Shown here piece by piece: positions 5,870-10,332 of a DNA stretch of 10,332 nucleotides. This DNA is from Actinomycetes bacterium. Its GTDB lineage: Bacteria > Actinomycetota > Acidimicrobiia > Acidimicrobiales > Palsa-688. A program made the position numbers and the translations under genes. The stretch's first letter is position 1; each line of letters starts with the position of its first letter. The notes under the pieces are model-generated. The model saw nothing but the letters and a program-made list of their open reading frames with translations, searched no databases and was not told where the DNA came from. The stretch spans positions 1 to 10,332 of the forward strand of contig JAKAZH010000050.1 of assembly GCA_021815935.1 (NCBI GenBank), read 5' to 3'.

Positions 5870-6712
5870 ATGACCACCCGGCTGGCTATCGGCGACTTCT
5901 CCCGTATGACCTATCTGAGCGTGAAGGCGCTACGCCGCTATCACGACATGGGTCTGCTGGAGCCGGCAGACGTGGACCCGTCGACCGGGTACCGCTACTA
6001 CGACGCCTCCCAGGTGCCGATCGGTCAGGTTATCCGCCGGTTCCGTGACCTCGGGATGCCGCTCGACCAGCTCAAAGACGTTCTCTTTGCACCCGACGCC
6101 GCGTCGCGCAACGAGTTGATCGTGGCCCATCTCCGCCAGATGGAGGCGGAGTTGCAGCACACCCAGCAGACGGTCGCCTCCTTGCGGGCGATCCTCGAGC
6201 GGCCGGCGACGCCGATCACTGTGGAGTACCGGACGGTGAGTGCCGCCTCGGCGTTGGCGATCTCCGAGCCGGTGGCGATGGGCGATATCGAAACGTGGTG
6301 GGGCGAGGCGTTCGACGAGCTCCACCAGGGGCTTCGCTCGATGCACGCCACCCGCGGCGGTCCTGACGGGGCGCTGTACCCGAGCGAGTTCTTCGAGGAC
6401 GAGCTCGGTGTGGTGGTGGCGTTCGTCCCGGTCGCCGGCGAGCCCGAGCTGGCAGGGCTCGATCCGGTCGGGCGTCTGCAGCTGGTCGAGATCCCCGGTG
6501 TCGAGCTGGCGGTCACGGTCCACCACGGTGCCTTCGCCGAGTTGGACCAGACCTACGGCTCCCTGGGCACGTTCGTGGCTGAGCGCGAGATCGGCGTGGC
6601 GGGGCCGATCCGGGAGCACTACGTGGTGAGCAGCGAGCAGACCGGCGACGAGTCCCGGCACCGCACCGAGGTGTGCTGGCCGGTGTTCCATACCAAAGGA
6701 GGAGCAACGTGA
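5870..6712 (+). CDS. MerR family transcriptional regulator with GyrI-like effector-binding domain (TipA/BmrR-like)
   Basis: 280 residues from ATG 5870. Residues 4-72 are the MerR winged helix-turn-helix (LAIGDFSRMTYLSVKALRRY, then MGLLEPA, GYRYYDASQV, and RFRDLGMPLDQLKDVL). About 75-112 is the dimerisation coiled coil, and 117-280 is a GyrI-like/BmrR-type ligand domain ending TEVCWPVFH, where the Glu matches the acidic residue used by multidrug-sensing relatives. No cysteine cluster typical of metal sensors is seen. It likely binds the dyad at 4325-4347 and activates the operon on binding a hydrophobic or cationic drug. Start choice: GTG 5819 has a better Shine-Dalgarno (AGAGGAG, 5806-5812) and would add 17 residues without family character; 5870 gives the typical N-terminus. 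The gene overlaps the next one by four bases. Confidence 0.9.
   Translation: MTTRLAIGDFSRMTYLSVKALRRYHDMGLLEPADVDPSTGYRYYDASQVPIGQVIRRFRDLGMPLDQLKDVLFAPDAASRNELIVAHLRQMEAELQHTQQTVASLRAILERPATPITVEYRTVSAASALAISEPVAMGDIETWWGEAFDELHQGLRSMHATRGGPDGALYPSEFFEDELGVVVAFVPVAGEPELAGLDPVGRLQLVEIPGVELAVTVHHGAFAELDQTYGSLGTFVAEREIGVAGPIREHYVVSSEQTGDESRHRTEVCWPVFHTKGGAT
6695..6702 (+). promoter_or_regulatory. Perfect Shine-Dalgarno AAAGGAGG inside the regulator's 3' end
   Basis: AAAGGAGG lies six bases before GTG 6709, within the last codons of the MerR gene. It is the strongest ribosome-binding site in the operon and fixes the start of the VOC gene. Its strength suggests the small protein is made in excess of the regulator. 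Confidence 0.85.
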
Positions 6713-7071
6713 GCGTGAACCTGTACGCGGTGACCTTCGACTGCGCGAATGCAGCCGAGCTGGTCGCGTTCTGGTCGGCTGTCCTTGGCAGGGCGGTCGA
6801 CGACGGGGCGACCGAGGCGTTCGCCGCTATCGGCCTCCAGGACCCCCTCGACCGCCGTCCGCACTGGATGTTCGTGCGCGTTCCCGAGGCAAAGGCAGCG
6901 AAGAACCGGTTTCACCCTGATCTGATCGCCGATGATCTCGAGGGCGAGGTCGGCCGGCTGGTCGCTCTCGGCGCGGTGCGGAAGGCCGACTTCGACGAGG
7001 GCGGCGCCCGGTGGGCGACCCTTTGCGACCCGGAAGGAAACGAGTTCGATGTCGTCGCCGAAGGCACCTGA
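6709..7071 (+). CDS. VOC superfamily / glyoxalase-like domain protein
   Basis: 120 residues, a single vicinal-oxygen-chelate unit of two beta-alpha-beta-beta-beta modules. Module one starts VNLYAVTFDCANAAELVAFW (substrate-binding face and helix); module two carries NRFHPDLIADDLEGEVGRLV and the typical end WATLCDPEGNEFDVV. The His in NRFHPDL and Glu in GNEFDVV sit where metal-binding glyoxalases have ligands, but many of these small proteins bind drugs without metal (bleomycin- and mitomycin-binding proteins are the precedent). The GTGA overlap with the regulator stop and the strong Shine-Dalgarno tie it to the operon. The 3' end overlaps the repair gene by 23 bases. Likely role: binding or modifying the compound the pump exports; the true ligand is unknown. 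Confidence 0.85.
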   Translation: MSVNLYAVTFDCANAAELVAFWSAVLGRAVDDGATEAFAAIGLQDPLDRRPHWMFVRVPEAKAAKNRFHPDLIADDLEGEVGRLVALGAVRKADFDEGGARWATLCDPEGNEFDVVAEGT

Positions 7072-8296
7072 GCACGAACGCCGTCGGCGGGTGGTGACCG
7101 GGTCGGGCACCACGCGGTCGGTTGTCGGGTTCGCCTTGTTCGAGACGCCGGTCGGACGGTGCGCCATCGTGTGGAACAGCGTCGGTGTGGTCGCCGTCCA
7201 GCTGCCCGAGGCATCCGTCGCAGCGACCCGCCGGCGCGTCACCGAGCGCCACATAGGAGCCGTCGAATCCGAGCCGCCGGCGTCGGTGAGCCAGGCCATC
7301 GACGCGATCACCCGGCACCTGGCCGGGGAGCGCCCGGATCTCTCGTGGATCCGGCTCGACATGGGCGGGCTGTCTGGCTTTCGACGGCGGGTGTACGAGG
7401 AGGCTCGCTCGATCCCGGCCGGGGTCACCATCTCCTACGGCGAGCTGGCTGAGCGGCTGGGTCAGCCGGGTTCGGCGCGGGCTGTCGGCCAGGCCCTCGG
7501 GCACAACCCGTTTGCCGTCGTTGTTCCCTGCCACCGGGTGCTGGCCGCGGGAGGAAGGATCGGTGGTTTCTCCGCCGGCGGCGGCACCGACACCAAACGG
7601 CGGATCCTGGGGATCGAGGGGGCGGCGCCGGTGATGGCGACGGGGCCGTCGCAAACAGGCACGGGGTTCAGCTTCGACACTCGCCGGGCTGTCCGTCATC
7701 TCCGGTCCGCGGATCCGGACCTGGGTGCTCTGATCACGTCGATCGGACCGTTCGCCATGGAGCTCCAGGCGGCGCCCGACACCTTTGCTGCCCTCAGCGA
7801 GGCGATCGTCCACCAGCAGCTGAGCCCCAAGGCGGCAGCTACCATCCACCGGCGCTTCACCACCCTGCTCGAGCGCTCCGGCCGCGGCTCTCAGCCCGAG
7901 CGGGTCCTCGCCCTGGCCGACGAGGAGCTTCGCGACGTGGGCTTGTCCCAAGCAAAGATGCGGGCGATACGTGATCTGGCCGAGCGCAGCCTGGCCGGCG
8001 AGGTCCCGACCCTCGACGACGCGCAGGCCATGCCGGACGAGACCGTGATCGAGCGTCTGACGGCGGTGCGTGGGGTCGGTCGTTGGACCGCCGAGATGTT
8101 TCTCATCTTCCGCCTCGGCCGCCCCGACGTGCTCCCGCTCGATGATTACGGGCTACGCCGCGGCTTCGCCATTACGTTCACCAACGGCCACATGCCGGAC
8201 GCTGGGGAGGTCGAGCGGCGGGGGGAACGCTGGCGGCCCTACCGGACGGTGGCGTCGTGGCATCTGTGGCGCGCCGCCGAGTCGCCACCGCGGTGA
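7049..8296 (+). CDS. Fusion protein: O6-alkylguanine-DNA alkyltransferase (Ogt/MGMT) + AlkA-type 3-methyladenine DNA glycosylase
   Basis: 415 residues with two DNA-repair domains. Residues about 25-190 form an Ogt-type alkyltransferase: an N-terminal ribonuclease-like lobe (FALFETPVGRCAIVW), then VYEEARSIPAGVTISYGELA, the arginine-finger helix RAVGQALGHNP, and the acceptor cysteine C161 in VVVPCHRVL, followed by GRIGGFSAGG and KRRILGIEG. After a short linker, 207-415 is an HhH-GPD glycosylase: FDTRRAVRHLRSADPDLGAL, AIVHQQLSPKAA, the hairpin RGVGRWTAEMFLIF (341-354) and LPLDDYGLRRGF with D366 as the likely catalytic Asp. The protein would repair O6-alkylguanine by suicide transfer and excise N3/N7-alkylpurines. 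No Ada Zn or AraC domain is present, so this is not an Ada-AlkA fusion. ATG 7049 is chosen for GGAAGGA at 7032-7038; GTG 7091 is possible. Last gene of the operon. Confidence 0.9.
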   Translation: MSSPKAPEHERRRRVVTGSGTTRSVVGFALFETPVGRCAIVWNSVGVVAVQLPEASVAATRRRVTERHIGAVESEPPASVSQAIDAITRHLAGERPDLSWIRLDMGGLSGFRRRVYEEARSIPAGVTISYGELAERLGQPGSARAVGQALGHNPFAVVVPCHRVLAAGGRIGGFSAGGGTDTKRRILGIEGAAPVMATGPSQTGTGFSFDTRRAVRHLRSADPDLGALITSIGPFAMELQAAPDTFAALSEAIVHQQLSPKAAATIHRRFTTLLERSGRGSQPERVLALADEELRDVGLSQAKMRAIRDLAERSLAGEVPTLDDAQAMPDETVIERLTAVRGVGRWTAEMFLIFRLGRPDVLPLDDYGLRRGFAITFTNGHMPDAGEVERRGERWRPYRTVASWHLWRAAESPPR

Positions 8297-8377
8297 GCGT
8301 GCCGATTGGTCTGTGCTTCGAGTCGCTGACGGGAAGCGGCCGATGCGGTGACTCGCAGGCCCGGTGTCGGGGCAGAT

Positions 8378-8391
8378 ATCGATGCATCGAT
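8378..8391. promoter_or_regulatory. Perfect 14-bp palindrome, possible operator
   Basis: ATCGATGCATCGAT is perfectly self-complementary and lies six bases before the Shine-Dalgarno (AGGAG, 8397-8401) of the SRPBCC gene. Its position suits an operator or a restriction or methylation target cluster (two ATCGAT sites overlapping ATGCAT). No clear -35/-10 pair was found around it, so a regulatory role is unproven. Confidence 0.4.
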
Positions 8392-8407
8392 CAGATAGGA
8401 GAGTGGT

Positions 8408-8824
8408 ATGGCGTCAATCGTCAGGGAAGTTGTCGTCGAGGCAGGTGCGGCCGAATGTTGGGACGCGGTACGCGACTTCGCCGCCCTGCACGAGCGCCTC
8501 GCCCCGGGGTTCATCACCGACGTCGAGATGCTGTCACCACGCGAGCGGGAGATCACCTTCTTCAGTGGAGCCGTGGCCAAGGAGTACCTTCTCGGTATCG
8601 ACGACGACCGCCGACGACTGGCCTACACCGTCGTGGAGAGTCCGATGGGAAGCACGCATCACAACGCCTCGGTCGAGGTGCACCCCGACGGAGACGCCCG
8701 GTGCCGGTTCGTATGGATCACCGACGTCTTGCCTGACGAGCTGGCGGAGCGCACCGGAGAGCTCATGGACCGCGGCATCGCTGTCATCAAGGAGACGCTT
8801 GAGACCGCAGCCAATCAGGCCTGA
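8408..8824 (+). CDS. SRPBCC family protein (START/polyketide-cyclase-like fold)
   Basis: A 138-residue protein beginning ASIVREVVVEAGAAECWDAV, the family's opening strand and helix, followed by DFAALHERLAPGFITDVEML, the strand REREITFFSG, YLLGIDDDRRRLAYTVVES, RFVWITDVLPDELAERTGEL and a long C-terminal helix. These proteins form a hydrophobic cavity that binds lipids, polyketides or other small ligands; the ligand cannot be read from the sequence. ATG 8408 has AGGAG six bases upstream. It lies 111 bases after the repair fusion on the same strand, so it may be a separate unit or a distal operon member. It is cytosolic, with no signal peptide, and the length is normal. Confidence 0.87.
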   Translation: MASIVREVVVEAGAAECWDAVRDFAALHERLAPGFITDVEMLSPREREITFFSGAVAKEYLLGIDDDRRRLAYTVVESPMGSTHHNASVEVHPDGDARCRFVWITDVLPDELAERTGELMDRGIAVIKETLETAANQA

Positions 8825-8880
8825 CTCGCTCTGATATTCCGAGGGTTCGCCCGGGGCGCTGGAAATGGCCTGGAGGCTGC

Positions 8881-8916
8881 TTTGCCCCAGCACTCTGGTT
8901 TGCCCCAGCACTCTGG
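8881..8916. repeat. Exact 18-bp tandem duplication
   Basis: TTTGCCCCAGCACTCTGG occurs twice head to tail (8881-8898 and 8899-8916) with no mismatch. Each copy contains CCAG-CACT-CTGG, so the duplication also doubles a small hairpin. An identical duplication in non-coding DNA points to a recent slippage event, or to a repeat that varies between strains. Confidence 0.9.
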
Positions 8917-8918
8917 GG
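8903..8918. terminator. Hairpin between convergent genes, possible bidirectional terminator
   Basis: CCCCAG (8903-8908) and CTGGGG (8913-8918) form a six-pair GC-rich stem with a four-base CACT loop. There is no T-run after it on the plus strand, and only CAAA/CAAACC on the other side, so classical intrinsic termination is doubtful, as is usual in actinobacteria. Its place about 80 bases after the SRPBCC stop and 250 after the oxidase stop suits 3'-end formation for both. Confidence 0.4.
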
Positions 8919-9168
8919 AACCTCACGGGCACCTAGACCAGACCAGGACTGTATGCCGGCGGTCGTCGTGGGACCGAGGTGCCGAGGTATCGGCGGACCA
9001 GGTCCTCGAGCGTCATCGCCCCGCGCGGTTCCCTTCGAGCCACGCTGCAGCAGTAATGGGGACCCTGGTTGACCGCTCTTGCTCCACAGCCCCGTGGGGA
9101 GAACCTGGACCTTGGGCGGTCGGTGGGGCGCCGAGGCGCGACGTGCAGTCGGCGATGGTGGCTTCGAG

Positions 9169-10332
9169 CTATCGGTCGGTGCCGACGCCGTGATGGACCT
9201 GGAAGAGGCTTGTCGGGTCGTATTTGTGTTTGATGGAGAGGAGACGTTGGTAGTTGGGTCCCCAGAAGCTGCGTTGCCAGTCAGGCTCGAAGTAGTCGGC
9301 CTCGTTCAGGTAGGCACCTGAGCCGGGGGTGGCGTTGCGGACGATGCGCATGGCGGCGTCGATGCTGGCGCTTCTCATACGGGCGAGGGCCTGATCGGGC
9401 TCGCGGCCGCGAATCCCCGGATAGACCTGATGCTGGGCCGAGGACATGATCAGCAGAGCCGAGGCGTCCAACGCGGCCGGGTTGACACACGTGGAGCGAT
9501 CACGTGCCTTGGCCTGGGGCGCTGCTCCGTAGAGGCCTTTGTTGAGGTGGAGTGCGAAGGGTGCGCGCCGTGACGCCGCGAAGAGGCTGGCGGCGAGAGC
9601 GGCGGGGGATTCCTCGAAGGCTTTCCGGGGAAGCCAACGGGACTGGTACGTTTCGAGGTACCAGGCCACCTGCGCCGCGTCGGACTCCCACCAGAACAGC
9701 TCATTGCTTTGACCGGCGCGCAGGTCCCGTTGGATGAACCCGGGGGACCGCTTGTCCCAGAACGAGGCGTTCCAAAGGTCGGCGAACGGGAATGTGAAGA
9801 ATTCGATGGGCGAGGACGAGGCGCTGTCGTGGCGGTCGACCCACTGCGTGAGGGGGGAGAAGGCGGCCCGGGCGTCGTCTTCGGCCAGGTCGACGAACAG
9901 CGGGGACAGTCGGATCGTGTTGCCCGGGCCGAAACCGAGTTGCTCGCCCCAGTGCGGATTGTCAAGCGCCGGGACCATCCTCACTACCGTCTCCACCAGG
10001 TCGCGGTAGTCGTCGTCGGTGGCGGCGGTGACGGTACCCATCACCGCGCCGAGGGTGTTGGGCAGGGGATAGGCCCGCATGGTCATCTGGGACACGATGC
10101 CGAAGGTGCCCCCGCCCCCACCGCGAAGGGCCCAGAACAGGTCACCATGGCGGGCCTCGTTGGCGATCACGACCCGGCCGTCGGCGGTGACCACCTCGGC
10201 CTCGAGCAGGTTCCCGGCCGCGGTGCCGAAGCGCTTGGAGAAGCTGCCGAAGCCGCCCCCTTGAGTGAACCCGCCGGCCGCGCCGACTGAGGTGCACCCT
10301 GCGCCTTGCACGTACCAGCCCCGCTGGCCGGC
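9169..10332 (-). CDS. FAD-dependent oxidase, berberine-bridge-enzyme-like, 5' end outside the window
   Basis: 387 residues are visible; the frame is open at the right edge (AGQRGWYVQGAGCTSVGAAG...), so the N-terminal 80-100 or so residues are missing. The first 75 residues are the second half of a FAD_binding_4 (PCMH) domain: GAAGGFTQGGGFGSFSKRFG, LEAEVVTADGRVV, WALRGGGGGTFGIVSQ. Cys13, in GAGCTSVG, aligns with the cysteine that binds FAD covalently in BBE-type enzymes; the partner histidine would be off the edge. The last 47 residues are the BBE domain: YLNEADYFEPDWQRSFWG, NYQRLLSIKHKYDP, LFQVHHGVG. Such enzymes oxidise sugars, alkaloid-like or polyketide substrates with O2 giving H2O2; the substrate is unknown. 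The end GTDR is about ten residues shorter than the GSExWxxDGF tails I expect. No signal peptide can be judged. Confidence 0.87.
   Translation of the reverse strand, partial: AGQRGWYVQGAGCTSVGAAGGFTQGGGFGSFSKRFGTAAGNLLEAEVVTADGRVVIANEARHGDLFWALRGGGGGTFGIVSQMTMRAYPLPNTLGAVMGTVTAATDDDYRDLVETVVRMVPALDNPHWGEQLGFGPGNTIRLSPLFVDLAEDDARAAFSPLTQWVDRHDSASSSPIEFFTFPFADLWNASFWDKRSPGFIQRDLRAGQSNELFWWESDAAQVAWYLETYQSRWLPRKAFEESPAALAASLFAASRRAPFALHLNKGLYGAAPQAKARDRSTCVNPAALDASALLIMSSAQHQVYPGIRGREPDQALARMRSASIDAAMRIVRNATPGSGAYLNEADYFEPDWQRSFWGPNYQRLLSIKHKYDPTSLFQVHHGVGTDR

Larger units (their letters stand above)
8825..9168. other. Convergent intergenic region without a supported gene
   Basis: These 344 bases separate the plus-strand SRPBCC gene from the minus-strand oxidase, so both transcripts run into them. 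Apart from the tandem repeat with hairpins at 8881-8918 nothing is clear. A minus-strand ATG at 9014-9016 opens a 27-codon frame (MTLEDLVRRYLG...) ending at 8933, with no good Shine-Dalgarno and no family I recognise. Confidence 0.5.

Noticed and set aside
4414..5877. 487-codon minus-strand frame opposite the efflux pump
   Set aside because: Its translation is rich in Arg, His, Gln and Asp with no hydrophobic pattern or motif. It is the antisense shadow of a clear membrane transporter.
6827..7951. 374-codon minus-strand frame opposite the VOC and repair genes
   Set aside because: Arginine/proline-rich shadow of two well-recognised plus-strand genes, with no family resemblance.
8933..9016. 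Minus-strand 27-codon frame starting MTLEDLVRRYLG
   Set aside because: No good Shine-Dalgarno, no recognised family and very short. It stays only as a note in the intergenic entry.
9015..9168. Readthrough frame after the oxidase stop (LEATIADCTSRLGAPPT... to a TGA at about 9015)
   Set aside because: The oxidase domain is already complete at HHGVG and the extension resembles nothing; open frames of 50 codons are common at this GC.
1..10332. CRISPR array, tRNA or rRNA gene, toxin-antitoxin pair
   Set aside because: No regularly spaced repeats, cloverleaf or rRNA signature, and no pair of small overlapping toxin/antitoxin-like genes was seen on either strand.

Overview
The window is high-GC DNA with GTG starts, tightly packed genes, two promoters placed for leaderless translation and actinobacterial-looking protein families. 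It most likely comes from an actinobacterial (Actinomycetota) chromosome; the species cannot be told. All family assignments were made by reading the translations, without a database search.

Left part, about 1-4322: an eroded accessory zone. A possible transposase tail (2-67) enters from the left edge. A Shine-Dalgarno and ATG on the minus strand lead to only nine codons (108-147). A RimJ/RimL-type acetyltransferase on the minus strand is complete except for one in-frame TAA (316-894). An intact two-gene unit follows on the plus strand: a GNAT acetyltransferase (1094-1612) overlapping a protein that looks like a class II aminoacyl-tRNA-synthetase paralogue (1605-2531), behind a near-consensus promoter that would start the mRNA at the ATG. 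Directly after it lie two minus-strand gene scraps, the C-terminal end of a tyrosine recombinase (about 2537-2785) and the N-terminus of an NAD(P)-dependent epimerase (2839-3015). An intact RibD/dihydrofolate-reductase-like gene (3149-3685) comes next, then about 640 bases with no convincing gene.

Middle, 4323-8296: a compact four-gene operon on the plus strand, and the main point of interest. A MerR-type promoter (19-bp spacer filled by a dyad) sits directly against the start of a DHA2 (EmrB/QacA) efflux pump. The pump is followed by a TipA/BmrR-like MerR regulator with a GyrI-like ligand domain, a small VOC/glyoxalase-like protein, and a fusion of O6-alkylguanine-DNA alkyltransferase (PCHR active site) to an AlkA-type 3-methyladenine DNA glycosylase (HhH and Asp). 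The genes overlap or nearly touch. The combination reads as sense (MerR), bind or modify (VOC), export (MFS) and repair (Ogt-AlkA) against a DNA-alkylating compound. That role is inference.

Right part, 8297-10332: a SRPBCC-fold protein (8408-8824) preceded by a perfect 14-bp palindrome, a convergent intergenic region holding an exact 18-bp tandem duplication that forms hairpins, and a minus-strand FAD-dependent oxidase of the berberine-bridge-enzyme type that runs off the right edge.
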